Positions 1 through 9,540 of a stretch of DNA of 64,000 bases are shown one piece after another (position 1 is the stretch's first letter; every line of letters starts with the position of its first letter). Source of the stretch: Halomonas sp. KAO (lineage in GTDB: Bacteria > Pseudomonadota > Gammaproteobacteria > Pseudomonadales > Halomonadaceae); NCBI RefSeq assembly GCF_015595025.1, contig NZ_JADNRL010000019.1, positions 577,102-641,101 on the forward strand. The letters run 5' to 3'. The position numbers and the translations under genes were made by a program. The notes beneath the pieces were generated by a model. It ran no database searches and was not told where the DNA came from. It saw only the letters and a list, made by a program, of their open reading frames with translations.

Positions 1-85
1 ACTGTCGAGCCGTCGCTTTATCACCTGGTACCGAACTGCATACCGAAGAAGCGGCGGTCTCGCCAGCGCCCTGCGAGGAAGGCGT

Positions 86-113
86 ATTCTACGTGACTGG
101 CTGTCATTGTCAA
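86..113 (-). promoter_or_regulatory. leftward sigma-70 promoter P2 (probable rRNA operon)
   Basis: On the minus strand the sequence shows a perfect -35 TTGACA (108-113), a 16-base spacer and a -10 TAGAAT (86-91). It fires leftward out of the window. Together with the identical promoter at 235-262 and the adjacent tyrS-anmK, which neighbour a 16S rRNA gene in Pseudomonas, it most likely drives an rRNA operon just beyond the left edge. A tRNA or other stable-RNA operon is the alternative. Confidence 0.65.
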
Positions 114-234
114 CCCGGCGAAGCATTCCGAGGAACCTTGCGAGCGACCGACACCTTTCGACACTCAACCCTTGAAGGGTCGTTTCGAGAGGATCGCCGC
201 GGAGGCCTTGAGGCCGCCGTCACGAGTGGCGCAC

Positions 235-262
235 ATTCTAGCGAATCTGCCGCGACTGTCAA
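235..262 (-). promoter_or_regulatory. leftward sigma-70 promoter P1 (probable rRNA operon)
   Basis: Minus-strand -35 TTGACA (257-262), 16-base spacer and -10 TAGAAT (235-240), followed by a G+C-rich discriminator, as in stringently controlled stable-RNA promoters. Upstream on the same strand lies an A/T-rich stretch around 285-300 that could be an UP element. No protein gene is supported in 1-666; the ORFs there are short and overlap on both strands. Confidence 0.65.
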
Positions 263-606
263 CCGGTGTTTCTCGACGCTTTGCGAAAAAACCATTGCAG
301 AACAGTCACTTCTGTCACCTCCACCGCCTGCAACGTTTGCCCGTCGCCGGCAGCGGATGCGTACTTTACGGCTTTCCCCGCGGGTCCGCAAGGCCTTCCT
401 GTAAAAAAGTTTCAGGGACCTGATAAATGGTCGAAGCCGGCGCCTCGGCTCGCACCCAGCCCATCCACAGCCCCTCATCGAAACACCTTGTGGATATCCT
501 GGCTGAGCGAAGTCTTCGGTTAACGTCGTCGCCTGAAAGAGGGCTGAAAAAAGAAGGCCGAAAGAAGTGAAGAGATAAAAGCGAGAGATAACCGCCAGAA
601 ACAGCG

Positions 607-627
607 GCGCCCGCACTCGGCGGGCGC
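607..627 (-). terminator. hairpin downstream of tyrS
   Basis: Perfect 8-bp stem GCGCCCGC/GCGGGCGC with a 5-base loop, 40 bases after the tyrS stop. In the tyrS direction it is followed only by a short T-rich stretch, so intrinsic termination is plausible but not certain. Confidence 0.5.
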
Positions 628-666
628 AACGTCCTCGTCGACCGTGGCCGACCAGGCCCTCCTTCG

Positions 667-1866
667 TTACTTGAGCGTCACGCGGGCATAGCGCTTCTTG
701 CCCGCCTGAATCACATAGCTCTTCCCGGTATCCAGCATATGATCACGTTCGACGGCCTCGCCATCGACCTTGACGCGCCCATTACCGAGCATGTCCTTGG
801 CCTGGGCACTGTTCTTGGTCAGTCCGGAGCGATTGAGCACGGTGGCGATCGGGGCCTGGGCGCTACCCTCGAAGTCCACCTCGATCTCGGGAAGGTCCTC
901 GGGAAGCTCTCCATCGGCGAGCTGGTTCCCCGCGGAACGGTGGGCGTTGGCGGCGGCCTCGTCACCGTGATAGCGGCCGATCAGCTCTCGCGCCAGCTCC
1001 ATCTTGATATCACGCGGGTTGGCACCGGCCTCCACGTCTCGCTTGAGCGCCTCGATCTCCTCGTTGGGCTTGAGAGAGAGCAGTTCGAAGTAGCGCCACA
1101 TCAGGCTGTCGGGCATGGAGACCAGCTTGTTGAACATCGACCCCGGCGTCTCGTCGACCCCGACGTAGTTGCCCAACGACTTCGACATCTTCTGCACGCC
1201 GTCGAGCCCCTCGAGCAGCGGCATGGTAATCACCACCTGCGGCTGCATGTCGAAGTGCTTCTGGATCTCGCGCCCCATCAGCAGGTTGAACTTCTGGTCG
1301 GTACCGCCCAGCTCGATATCCGCCTTCAGGGCCACGGAGTCGTAGCCCTGGACCAGGGGGTAGAGGAACTCATGGATGGAGATCGACTGGCCGTTCTTGT
1401 AGCGCTTCTCGAAATCGTCGCGTTCGAGCATGCGGGCCACCGTGCTCTGCCCGGCCAGCTCGATCATGTCGGCGGCACTCATGGCGGTGAACCACTCGGA
1501 GTTGAAGCGCACCTCGGTCTTCTCGGGGTCGAGGATCTTGAACACCTGCTCCTTGTAGGTCTGGGCGTTGGCCTTGACCTCCTCCTCGGTGAGAGGCTTG
1601 CGAGTGACGTTCTTGCCGGAGGGGTCGCCGATGCGGCCGGTAAAGTCACCGATCAGGAACACGACCTCATGGCCGAGGTCCTGAAACTGGCGCATCTTGG
1701 TCAACAGCACGCTGTGGCCCAGGTGCAGGTCGGGTGCCGTGGGGTCGAAGCCCGCCTTGATGCGCAGCTTGCGCCCGGACTCCAGCTTCTTGACCAGCTC
1801 CTCTTCCAGCAGGATCTCCTGGGTGCCCCGCTTCAGCAGCGCCAGTGCGCTCGCCACATCGCTCAT
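667..1866 (-). CDS. tyrS: tyrosyl-tRNA synthetase
   Basis: Class I aminoacyl-tRNA synthetase that charges tRNA-Tyr with tyrosine in the cytoplasm. The 399-residue protein has the signature HLGH at about residues 48-51 and KMSKS at about 232-236, with an S4-type RNA-binding domain over the last 65 residues. The [14 protein letters not shown] stretch resembles the TyrZ-type branch known from Pseudomonas. The start is set at the ATG at 1866 ([10 protein letters not shown]); an upstream in-frame ATG at 1881 would add five residues. The gene is divergent from anmK across a 114-base gap that must hold both promoters, and it sits next to the presumed rRNA promoters as in Pseudomonas. Confidence 0.95.
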   Translation of the reverse strand: MSDVASALALLKRGTQEILLEEELVKKLESGRKLRIKAGFDPTAPDLHLGHSVLLTKMRQFQDLGHEVVFLIGDFTGRIGDPSGKNVTRKPLTEEEVKANAQTYKEQVFKILDPEKTEVRFNSEWFTAMSAADMIELAGQSTVARMLERDDFEKRYKNGQSISIHEFLYPLVQGYDSVALKADIELGGTDQKFNLLMGREIQKHFDMQPQVVITMPLLEGLDGVQKMSKSLGNYVGVDETPGSMFNKLVSMPDSLMWRYFELLSLKPNEEIEALKRDVEAGANPRDIKMELARELIGRYHGDEAAANAHRSAGNQLADGELPEDLPEIEVDFEGSAQAPIATVLNRSGLTKNSAQAKDMLGNGRVKVDGEAVERDHMLDTGKSYVIQAGKKRYARVTLK

Positions 1867-1980
1867 CGTCTCCCACTCCACGTATCAGGTTGCTCGACCC
1901 CTCGGGGCCATATCGAATGGGGCAGAATGGTAGCATGTGTCGATGCGTCGCGCTGACACCATATTGCTCGAGGGACCGCC

Positions 1981-3120
1981 ATGACTCTTTATATCGGCCT
2001 GATGTCCGGCACCAGCCTGGATGGCGTAGATGCCGCCCTGGTGGAGATCGACGACGAGCCAACGGCCGGCCGGCCCAGGCTGCTGGCCAGCCATGCCGAA
2101 CCGATGCCGGCTCGACTGCGCACGCTGTTATGGCAGCTCTGCCACGCCGACCACGTCGCCTTCGCCGAGCTTGCGGCGGCGGAGGAAGCCTTCTGCAAGC
2201 TTCAGGCAGAGGCCGTGGCCGCACTTCTGACCGCCAGCCATGTACCGAACGAGAGAGTGGAAGCCATCGGCAGTCATGGCCAGACCATCGAGCATGCGCC
2301 GCATGGCCATGCCGGCGGTCCCGCCTACACCCTGCAGCTCGACAATCCCAGCCGGCTGGCCGAGCTTACCGGCATCGCGGTGGTGGCCGACTTCCGTCGC
2401 CGTGACCTGGCGGCCAGTGGCCAGGCCGCCCCCCTCGCGCCGGCCTTTCATCAGGCGCTGTTCCGGGCCCCTGACGAGTGGCGGCTGGTGCTTAACCTGG
2501 GGGGCTTCGCCAACCTGACGCTGCTGCCACCCGAGGCGGACAGCCGTGCGCCGCTGGGATTCGACTCGGGGCCGGCCAACGCCCTGCTGGACGCCTGGCA
2601 CGCACGCCATCGCGGCGGCGCCTTCGACCCCGATGGCGCCTGGGCAGGCTCCGGTCGGGTTGACGACACACTGCTGGCAGCCCTGCTGGAAGAGCCCTTC
2701 TTTCACCTGCCGCCGCCACGCAGCACCGGCCGTGAACTGTTCCATCTCGACTGGCTGGCAGAACACCTGAATGGCAGGGAGCGCCCCGAGGATGTGCAGG
2801 CAACGCTGGCCGAGCTGACGGCAACGAGCGTCGCCCTGGCCGTGGAGATGGCCCGGGAGCGCCTCGCTGCCCCGCCTCCGACGCTGCTGATTCCCTGCGG
2901 CGGCGGTGCCCATAATCGCGACCTGCTGAGTCGGCTGGCACGTCGCCTTCCCGACACGCCCCTGGGCGACTGCGCCGAGTGGGGCTGGCCCGCCGACTGG
3001 CTGGAAGCCGGCGCCTTCGCCTGGCTGGCCTGGCGCCGCCTGGCGGGCCTGCCGGGTAACCTGCCCAGTGTGACCGGGGCCACAGGCCCTCGCGTACTGG
3101 GCGGCGTCTTCGCCCCCTAG
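1981..3120 (+). CDS. anmK: anhydro-N-acetylmuramic acid kinase
   Basis: Phosphorylates and hydrolyses 1,6-anhydro-N-acetylmuramic acid to MurNAc-6-phosphate during recycling of cell-wall fragments. The 379-residue protein has the family N-terminus GLMSGTSLDGVD (residues 6-17, phosphate-binding loop), a GFDSGPAN motif near the middle and a glycine-rich CGGGAHN segment near residue 305, all typical of the ASKHA-fold AnmK family. It is full length. It is convergent with pilU across a 22-base gap, and its pairing with tyrS is the same as in Pseudomonas. Confidence 0.93.
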   Translation: MTLYIGLMSGTSLDGVDAALVEIDDEPTAGRPRLLASHAEPMPARLRTLLWQLCHADHVAFAELAAAEEAFCKLQAEAVAALLTASHVPNERVEAIGSHGQTIEHAPHGHAGGPAYTLQLDNPSRLAELTGIAVVADFRRRDLAASGQAAPLAPAFHQALFRAPDEWRLVLNLGGFANLTLLPPEADSRAPLGFDSGPANALLDAWHARHRGGAFDPDGAWAGSGRVDDTLLAALLEEPFFHLPPPRSTGRELFHLDWLAEHLNGRERPEDVQATLAELTATSVALAVEMARERLAAPPPTLLIPCGGGAHNRDLLSRLARRLPDTPLGDCAEWGWPADWLEAGAFAWLAWRRLAGLPGNLPSVTGATGPRVLGGVFAP

Positions 3121-3142
3121 GAGCGCCCCACGCGGAGGCGCC

Positions 3143-4288
3143 TCAGAAGTCGTCCTCGCTGCGCAGCGAGAGTGACGCGGCAGCCTCCTTGGCCTGATCG
3201 ACTCCCTTGCTGCCCGCACCACCGCCAAACTTGATCATCATGCGCAGGTCATTGGGCGAATCGGCATGCACCATGGCCACTTCCTCGGAAACCCTACCCG
3301 CCGTGTAGAGGTCATAGAGCGCCTGATCGAAGGTCTGCATGCCAAGGTCCCGTGAACGGGCCATGACGTTCTTGATCTCGGAGACCTCCCCCTTGCGCAC
3401 CAGGTCACCGATCAACGGCGAGTTGAGCATGATCTCGATGGCCGGGCAGCGCCCGCCATCCAGTGTGGGCAGCAGTTGCTGAGCGACGATGGCACGCAGA
3501 TTGAGCGACAGGTCGAGCCATATCTGGGCGTGCCGTTCGATGGGAAAGAAGTTGATGATGCGATCGAGGGCCTGGTTCGCATTGTTGGCGTGCAGGGTGG
3601 CCAGACAGAGGTGACCAGTCTCGGCAAAGGTCAGGGCATGCTCCATCGTCTCGCGGCTACGCACCTCGCCGATCAGGATCACATCCGGCGCCTGGCGCAG
3701 GGTGTTCTTCAATGCCACCTCGAAGGACTCGGTGTCGATTCCCACCTCGCGCTGGTTGATGATCGCCTTCTTGTGCGGATGTATGTACTCGATGGGGTCC
3801 TCGACGCTGATGATATGGCCGCCCAGCGTCTCGTTGCGCTGCTGGATCATCGATGCCAGGGTGGTCGACTTGCCGGTGCCGGTCCCTCCCACCACGAACA
3901 CCAGGCCCCGCTTGTTGTTGACCAGATCACCAAGAGTGGTGGGCAGCGACAGCTCTTCCAGATGAGGAATATCGAAACCGATGCGCCGGATCACCATCGC
4001 CTTCTGGTTGCGCTGTTGAAAGGCACTGACTCGAAAACGCCCCTTGCCCTTGCGGCTGAGTGCAAAATTGGCCTCCCGCTCGGCCGTGAAGCGGGCCTGC
4101 ATCGACTCCGGAATGGTGACATTGACCAGCTCGTTGACCTGCTGAACGCTGAGTCTCTGCTCACCCAGGGGCGTGAGCCGCCCTGCCATCTTGAGAGTGG
4201 GAGGGGCCCCCACCGAGATCAGCAGGTCCGAAGCGTCCTTGTGCACCATGATATCCAGCAGCTGATTGAGCCACTCTTGAGCCGTCAT
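3143..4288 (-). CDS. pilU: PilT/PilU-family type IV pilus ATPase (PilU)
   Basis: Cytoplasmic hexameric ATPase thought to assist PilT in retracting type IV pili. The 381-residue protein has an N-terminal PAS-like domain, a Walker A motif GGTGTGKSTT near residue 130, an Asp/His-box region and the Walker B region DVILIGEVR. Its length and its place downstream of pilT match PilU rather than PilT. The ATG at 4288 gives the standard start (MTAQEWLNQLL); upstream in-frame codons to 4336 lack family character. pilT lies 56 bases upstream on the same strand, so the two are probably co-transcribed. Confidence 0.92.
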   Translation of the reverse strand: MTAQEWLNQLLDIMVHKDASDLLISVGAPPTLKMAGRLTPLGEQRLSVQQVNELVNVTIPESMQARFTAEREANFALSRKGKGRFRVSAFQQRNQKAMVIRRIGFDIPHLEELSLPTTLGDLVNNKRGLVFVVGGTGTGKSTTLASMIQQRNETLGGHIISVEDPIEYIHPHKKAIINQREVGIDTESFEVALKNTLRQAPDVILIGEVRSRETMEHALTFAETGHLCLATLHANNANQALDRIINFFPIERHAQIWLDLSLNLRAIVAQQLLPTLDGGRCPAIEIMLNSPLIGDLVRKGEVSEIKNVMARSRDLGMQTFDQALYDLYTAGRVSEEVAMVHADSPNDLRMMIKFGGGAGSKGVDQAKEAAASLSLRSEDDF

Positions 4289-4344
4289 ATCCCCGCCCCC
4301 TCTACCTGTATCGTTATTCTCTTCTGCTCTGCGCAACTGTCTGT

Positions 4345-5373
4345 TCAGATGATGCCCTTGGCCTTGGTTTGGGCCTCGTCACGTGCCACCACGTTGTCCG
4401 CCACCAGCTTGGCCATGGCGGCATCGAGGGTCTGCATGCCCTGGTTGCCACCGGTCTGGATGGCCGAGTAGATCTGCGCCACCTTGTCCTCTCGAATCAG
4501 GTTGCGCACCGCCGAGGTGGCAATCAGGATCTCATGGGCTGCCACCCGACCACCGCTCATGCGCTTGAGCAGCGTCTGGGAGACCACCGCCTGCAGCGAC
4601 TCCGAGAGCATCGAGCGCACCATCGACTTCTCGTCACCGGGAAAGACATCGATGATCCGGTCGATGGTCTTGGCCGCGGAGGTGGTATGCAGGGTGCCGA
4701 ACACCAGGTGACCGGTCTCGGCCGCGGTCAGCGCCAGGCGAATGGTTTCCAGGTCACGCAGCTCGCCGACCAGGATGATGTCCGGGTCCTCGCGCAGGGC
4801 ACTTCGCAGCGCCGGGGCAAAGCCGAGAGTATCGCGGTGTACCTCACGCTGGTTGACCAGGCAGCGCTTGCTGCGGTGGACGAACTCCACCGGGTCCTCG
4901 ATGGTGAGGATATGCTCGTAGCGATGGTCGTTGATGTAATCGATCATCGCCGCCAGGGTGGTGCTCTTGCCCGAGCCGGTGGGGCCGGTGACCAGCACCA
5001 GGCCGCGTGGCAGCATGGAGAGCTGGCGGAATGTCTGGCCCATCCCCAGATCCTCGAACGTCAGTACCTCGGTGGGAATGGTGCGGAACACCGCCCCCGC
5101 GCCACGGGCCTGGTTGAAGACGTTGACACGGAAGCGCGAGATACCCGGCACCTCGAAGGAGAAGTCGGTCTCGAAGTACTCCTCGTAGTCGCGACGCTGG
5201 CGATCCGCCATGATGTCGTAGATCAGCTTGCGGACTTCACGATCTTCCATGGCCGGCACATTGAGCCGCCGGATATCGCCATCCACGCGAATCATCGGCG
5301 GCAACCCGGCCGACAGGTGGAGGTCCGAGGCGTTCTGCTTTGCCGAGAACGCCAGCAGTTCGGTAATATCCAT
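4345..5373 (-). CDS. pilT: type IV pilus retraction ATPase PilT
   Basis: Hexameric ATPase at the inner-membrane base of type IV pili that powers pilus depolymerisation and twitching motility. The 342-residue protein starts MDITELLAFS and shows Walker A GPTGSGKSTT near residue 130, the PDIILVGELRD Walker B segment and the AAETGHLVFGTLHT box. The ATG at 5373 is chosen because the family N-terminus begins there; the frame stays open to 5547 but that extension overlaps yggS. It is divergent from yggS and followed by pilU, as in Pseudomonas. Confidence 0.95.
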   Translation of the reverse strand: MDITELLAFSAKQNASDLHLSAGLPPMIRVDGDIRRLNVPAMEDREVRKLIYDIMADRQRRDYEEYFETDFSFEVPGISRFRVNVFNQARGAGAVFRTIPTEVLTFEDLGMGQTFRQLSMLPRGLVLVTGPTGSGKSTTLAAMIDYINDHRYEHILTIEDPVEFVHRSKRCLVNQREVHRDTLGFAPALRSALREDPDIILVGELRDLETIRLALTAAETGHLVFGTLHTTSAAKTIDRIIDVFPGDEKSMVRSMLSESLQAVVSQTLLKRMSGGRVAAHEILIATSAVRNLIREDKVAQIYSAIQTGGNQGMQTLDAAMAKLVADNVVARDEAQTKAKGII

Positions 5374-5453
5374 GCGTTTTCCCTGCTCCCGATAGGATGC
5401 GTCTTGTTGTGAGGCCCAATATGTGTGAGGTCCAGTATGACAGAGCTTGAGAC

Positions 5454-6161
5454 ATGACCGAGCCGGCCGTCTCCGAATCCCTTGCCGCCGCACGGCAACG
5501 CCTGGCCGATGCCCTGAAGGCGGCCGGCCGCCCGGTCGCCGATGCACGCCTGCTGGCGGTGAGCAAGACCAAGCCCGCCGCGATGATTCGTGAGGCCTGG
5601 CACCTGGGCCAGCGCGACTTCGGCGAGAACTACGTCCAGGAGGCGCTGAGCAAACAGGACGAGCTCGCCGAGCTCGAGGGTATCGTGTGGCATTTCATCG
5701 GCCCACTGCAATCCAACAAGAGTCGAGAGGTAGCCGAGCGTTTTTCCTGGGTCCATAGCGTAGACCGTGAGAAGGTTGCCCGGCGCCTGAACGATCAACG
5801 TCCCGCGTCACTCGCCCCTCTGAGCATCTGCCTGCAGGTCAATATCAGCGCCGAATCCTCCAAGTCGGGAGTGAGTCTCGCCGAGTTGCCCACGCTGGCC
5901 GAGGCGGTGCTGACCATGCCGCGCCTCCGCCTGCGCGGACTGATGGCGATCCCCGCTCCGGCCAAGGGTATGGAGGCCCAGCGTGCACCCCTGGCCCGGC
6001 TACGCGAGGCCCTTGAAGAGCTCCGTGAGCGCTTCCCCGAGGCACCGCTGGACACCCTCTCCATGGGCATGAGCGACGACCTGGAGGCCGCCGTGATGGA
6101 GGGCGCCACCCTGGTACGCCTGGGTACCGCCGTCTTCGGAGCAAGACAACGACATGAGTGA
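5454..6161 (+). CDS. yggS: YggS-family pyridoxal phosphate homeostasis protein
   Basis: PLP-binding protein with an alanine-racemase-like barrel and no known catalytic activity; it buffers pyridoxal phosphate and affects amino-acid pools. In this 235-residue protein the PLP lysine is K38 in LAVSKTKP, and the C-terminal SMGMSDD(L)EAAV phosphate-binding segment and LVRLGTAVFG ending are intact. proC follows 74 bases downstream and then the yggT gene, the usual yggS-proC-yggT operon. Confidence 0.93.
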   Translation: MTEPAVSESLAAARQRLADALKAAGRPVADARLLAVSKTKPAAMIREAWHLGQRDFGENYVQEALSKQDELAELEGIVWHFIGPLQSNKSREVAERFSWVHSVDREKVARRLNDQRPASLAPLSICLQVNISAESSKSGVSLAELPTLAEAVLTMPRLRLRGLMAIPAPAKGMEAQRAPLARLREALEELRERFPEAPLDTLSMGMSDDLEAAVMEGATLVRLGTAVFGARQRHE

Positions 6162-6235
6162 CCCAATGCCGCGGTCGCCGGCGGCGGCCACCTACCCCGA
6201 ATAGCACACCATCCCGAATAGCACAGGACCTCCCC

Positions 6236-7060
6236 ATGGCAAACCGAATCACCTTTATCGGCGCCGGCAACATGGCCGGCGCCATCATCGGCGGCATGAT
6301 CGATAGCGGCTTCCGCGCCGGCGATATCACCGCCACCTCTCCCGATGACACCATGCTGGCCCCTCTTCGTGAGCGGCTCGGCATCAATACCGCCACCGAC
6401 AACGCCGCGGCGGTGAGCGATGCCGATGTGGTGGTGCTGGCGGTCAAGCCACAGATCATGCGCCAGGTATGCGAGGGACTGGGCGAGGCCATTCAGGCGC
6501 GTCGGCCGCTGATCGTCTCGGTCGCCGCCGGCCTGCCCGCCGCGACCCTCGAGCGCTGGCTGGGCGATGACCTGCCGCTGGTACGCTGCATGCCCAACAC
6601 TCCCTCGCTGGTCGGCGCCGGTGCCGCCGGGCTCTACGCCAATGCCAGGGTCGACGAGACGCAACGGCAGCTGGCCAGCGAGCTGATGGAGGCCGTGGGG
6701 CTGGTGGAGTGGGTAGACGATGAGGCACTGCTGGACGCCGTCACCGCCGTATCCGGCAGCGCGCCCGCCTACTTCTTCCTGATGTTCGAGGCCATGGAGG
6801 AGGCCGGCATCCGCCAGGGGCTTCCCGCCGAGACCGCTCGCCGACTGGCGATGCAGACCGCCTATGGTGCGGCGAAGATGGCCATGGCCAGCGACAAGAC
6901 GCCGGCCGAGCTCAAGCGCAACGTGATGTCACCCGGTGGCACCACTGAGCGTGCCATCGAGCACCTGGAGCAGGCCGGCCTGCGCACCACCCTGGCCGAG
7001 GCCATGGACGCCTGTTCGGCTCGCGCCCGCGAGATGGCCGACGAACTCGACGAGAACTGA
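6236..7060 (+). CDS. proC: pyrroline-5-carboxylate reductase
   Basis: Catalyses the last step of proline synthesis, NAD(P)H-dependent reduction of 1-pyrroline-5-carboxylate. The 274-residue protein opens with the Rossmann motif FIGAGNMAGAIIGG (residues 6-19) and carries the CMPNTPSLVGAG segment and the C-terminal signature VMSPGGTTERAI. The ATG at 6236 is used because the Rossmann fold begins right after it; the in-frame ATG at 6158 adds unrelated sequence and overlaps yggS. Proline is a compatible solute, which fits a halotolerant host, but this gene alone does not show that. Confidence 0.95.
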   Translation: MANRITFIGAGNMAGAIIGGMIDSGFRAGDITATSPDDTMLAPLRERLGINTATDNAAAVSDADVVVLAVKPQIMRQVCEGLGEAIQARRPLIVSVAAGLPAATLERWLGDDLPLVRCMPNTPSLVGAGAAGLYANARVDETQRQLASELMEAVGLVEWVDDEALLDAVTAVSGSAPAYFFLMFEAMEEAGIRQGLPAETARRLAMQTAYGAAKMAMASDKTPAELKRNVMSPGGTTERAIEHLEQAGLRTTLAEAMDACSARAREMADELDEN

Positions 7061-7112
7061 GCGGCGTGTCGACACGCTACCCAACTTCAAGCCAATTCTA
7101 AGGAGGGCCCAT

Positions 7113-7706
7113 ATGGGCAGCCAACTGGGCAGCGCCGGCCTGATGCTGGTCAACACCCTGATCAATATCTACATCTTCCTGTTGATGCTGCGCTTTCTGC
7201 TGCAGGCATCCCGGGCCGACTACTTCAACCCCATCAGCCAGTCGGTGGTCAAGGTCACCCAACCGACGGTGCGCCCCTTCCAGAGCTTTCTGGGACCGGT
7301 GATGGGCCGCTTCGACCTGGCCACCCTGGCCTGCGGCCTGGTGATCAAGGCGGTCGGCATCGTGCTTATCCTGCAGATCGCCGGGTTCGGCATGCCATCC
7401 ATCGCGGGGGTGGCCATCGGCGCCGTGGCGGCGCTGGCCAACGCCATTCTCAAGATCTACTTCTTCGCCCTGATCGTGATGATCATCCTCAGCTGGGTGG
7501 CGCCCAACGCCAGCCATCCGGGCGCCCTGCTGGTGATGCAGCTGCTCGAGCCGATCATGGCACCGGTGCGAAAGGTGATACCGCCGCTGGGCATGATCGA
7601 CCTGTCACCGATCTTCGTCTTCATCGCCATCAGCCTGATCGATGGTATCGTGGTGGCCTCGCTAACCCGAGCCGCCGGGATCGCCGGGGCCCTGGTAGGC
7701 CTCTGA
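7113..7706 (+). CDS. YggT family integral membrane protein
   Basis: Small inner-membrane protein of 197 residues with two repeated YggT units, each a pair of hydrophobic helices (about residues 10-35 and 65-95, then 105-130 and 165-190). Its biochemical role is not established; the family is often linked to osmotic or salt stress and to division genes in other phyla. The ATG at 7113 has an exceptional ribosome-binding site (AAGGAGGG at 7100-7107). It is the third gene of the yggS-proC-yggT set and is followed 42 bases later by metX. Confidence 0.85.
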   Translation: MGSQLGSAGLMLVNTLINIYIFLLMLRFLLQASRADYFNPISQSVVKVTQPTVRPFQSFLGPVMGRFDLATLACGLVIKAVGIVLILQIAGFGMPSIAGVAIGAVAALANAILKIYFFALIVMIILSWVAPNASHPGALLVMQLLEPIMAPVRKVIPPLGMIDLSPIFVFIAISLIDGIVVASLTRAAGIAGALVGL

Positions 7707-7748
7707 CGAGAGCGGCGAACCCTGCAACGACTGGACATGGAAGGACCA

Positions 7749-8906
7749 ATGCCCGAGATCGCACGCGACTCGGTCGGCCTGGTGACGCCCCAGACGGCGC
7801 ACTTCGACGACCCCCTGGACCTGGCCTGCGGCATGACACTGCCGGCCTACGACCTCGTCTACGAGACCTACGGCACCCTCAACGCCGAGCGCTCCAACGC
7901 CGTGCTGATCTGTCATGCGCTCTCCGGCCATCACCACGCCGCCGGCTACCACGACGCCGAGGAGCGCAAGCCGGGCTGGTGGGATGCGCATATCGGTCCT
8001 GGCAAGTCCATCGACACCGAGCGTTTCTTCGTGGTCTCGCTCAACAACCTGGGCGGCTGCCACGGCAGCACCGGCCCCAACAGCATCAATCCGGCGACGG
8101 GTCGCCTGTGGGGGCCGGAGTTCCCCATGGTGACCGTGAGCGACTGGGTCCACAGCCAGGCCCGCCTGGCCGACCGCCTGGGGATCACGCGCTTCGCCGC
8201 GGTCATCGGCGGTAGCCTGGGCGGGATGCAGGCACTGCAGTGGGCCCTGAGCTACCCCGAGCGCGTCGGCAGCGCCGCGGTCATCGCCGCCACGCCCAAG
8301 CTGTCGGCCCAGAACATCGCTTTCAACGAGGTGGCGCGCCAGGCCATCCGCTCCGATCCCGAGTTCCACGACGGCTGGTATGCCGAGCATTCGGCGATAC
8401 CCCGACGCGGGCTCAAGCTGGCACGCATGGTGGGGCATATCACCTACCTCTCGGAAGATGCCATGGGCCACAAGTTCGGTCGCGACCTGCGTAACCATGA
8501 CTTCAACTTCGGCTACGGCGTCGAGTTCCAGGTCGAGTCCTACCTGCGCTATCAGGGCGACACCTTCTCCACCTCCTTCGACGCCAACACCTACCTGCTG
8601 ATGACCAAGGCGCTGGACTACTTCGACCCGGCGGCGGCACATGGCGGTGACCTGGCCCGCGCCCTCGCCCCGGCCCGCTGCCCCTTCCTGGTAACCAGCT
8701 TCACCACCGACTGGCGCTTTCCGCCCTCGCGCTCCAGGGAGCTGGTCGATGCCCTGATCCGCGCCGGCAAGCCGGTCAGCTACGCCAACATCGAATCGAG
8801 TCACGGCCACGACGCCTTCCTGATGCCCGAGCCCCGCTACCAGGCGGTGTTTGCCGCCTTCATGTCGCGGGTGGCTCGGGACCTGGGGCTGGAGGAACGC
8901 CCATGA
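7749..8906 (+). CDS. metX: homoserine O-acyltransferase (MetX)
   Basis: Alpha/beta-hydrolase-fold enzyme that acylates homoserine in methionine synthesis. The 385-residue protein shows the oxyanion/nucleophile region [12 protein letters not shown] (catalytic Ser), a late Asp in [10 protein letters not shown] and the catalytic His in SSHGHDAF. In gammaproteobacteria with metX-metW pairs the acyl donor is often succinyl-CoA rather than acetyl-CoA, so substrate should not be read from the symbol. The start at 7749 (MPEIARDS) has GGAAGG four bases upstream; the ATG at 7737 is the alternative. It overlaps metW by four bases (ATGA), indicating translational coupling. Confidence 0.92.
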   Translation: MPEIARDSVGLVTPQTAHFDDPLDLACGMTLPAYDLVYETYGTLNAERSNAVLICHALSGHHHAAGYHDAEERKPGWWDAHIGPGKSIDTERFFVVSLNNLGGCHGSTGPNSINPATGRLWGPEFPMVTVSDWVHSQARLADRLGITRFAAVIGGSLGGMQALQWALSYPERVGSAAVIAATPKLSAQNIAFNEVARQAIRSDPEFHDGWYAEHSAIPRRGLKLARMVGHITYLSEDAMGHKFGRDLRNHDFNFGYGVEFQVESYLRYQGDTFSTSFDANTYLLMTKALDYFDPAAAHGGDLARALAPARCPFLVTSFTTDWRFPPSRSRELVDALIRAGKPVSYANIESSHGHDAFLMPEPRYQAVFAAFMSRVARDLGLEERP

Positions 8907-9499
8907 ATCGCCCGGACCTCAAGCTGATCCATGAGTGGGTGCCGACCGGCGCCCATATCCTCGACCTGGCCTGCGGAGATGGCACCCTGCTGGCGACCCT
9001 CGCTCGCAGCAAGGGGGTGACCGGCTACGGCCTGGAGATCGACCCCGAGGGCATCACCGCCTGCATCGCCAAGGGAGTCAATGTCATCGAGCAGAACCTC
9101 GACGACGGGCTGGCCAACTTCGATGATGGTGCCTGTGACCTGGTGGTAATGACCCAGGCCCTGCAGGCCCTGCGCCGTCCCGATCTCGCCCTCGACGAGA
9201 TGCTGCGGGTGGCCGGCGAGGCGATCATCACCTTCCCCAATTTCGCCTACTGGCGCCACCGGGTCCATCTGGGCATCCGTGGCTACATGCCGGTCTCCAA
9301 GTCGCTGCCTCACGCCTGGTACGACACGCCCAACATTCATCTCTCGACCTTCAACGACTTTGAACAACTCTGCCGCGACAAGGGTCTGATCATCGTCGAC
9401 CGAGCAGTGGGCATTGGCGACCACGAGGGCCACTGGACCTCGCGGCTATGGCCCAACCTGTTCGGCGAGATCGCCATCTTCCGGGTCGCCCGCGGCTGA
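8903..9499 (+). CDS. metW: methionine biosynthesis protein MetW
   Basis: SAM-dependent methyltransferase-like protein of 198 residues that partners MetX in methionine synthesis in Pseudomonas-type bacteria. The SAM-binding motif [12 protein letters not shown] is at residues 19-30, followed by the acidic YGLEID strand end. The start overlaps the metX stop by four bases, the usual arrangement for this pair. The precise reaction it performs, or whether it only supports MetX, is not settled for the family. Confidence 0.92.
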   Translation: MNRPDLKLIHEWVPTGAHILDLACGDGTLLATLARSKGVTGYGLEIDPEGITACIAKGVNVIEQNLDDGLANFDDGACDLVVMTQALQALRRPDLALDEMLRVAGEAIITFPNFAYWRHRVHLGIRGYMPVSKSLPHAWYDTPNIHLSTFNDFEQLCRDKGLIIVDRAVGIGDHEGHWTSRLWPNLFGEIAIFRVARG

Positions 9500-9540
9500 C
9501 CAGGAAGGGTCCAGTGAATGACGGCAAGAGGGGTAAGCGC

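Noticed and set aside
440..505. TTGTGGATA and ATCCACAG, resembling DnaA boxes
   Set aside because: Only two imperfect, isolated matches with no AT-rich unwinding region, dnaA/dnaN genes or iteron structure nearby.
93..629. Several open frames of 60-170 codons on both strands at the left edge
   Set aside because: They overlap each other and two near-consensus leftward promoters, have no recognisable motif, and the region is better explained as upstream sequence of a stable-RNA operon.
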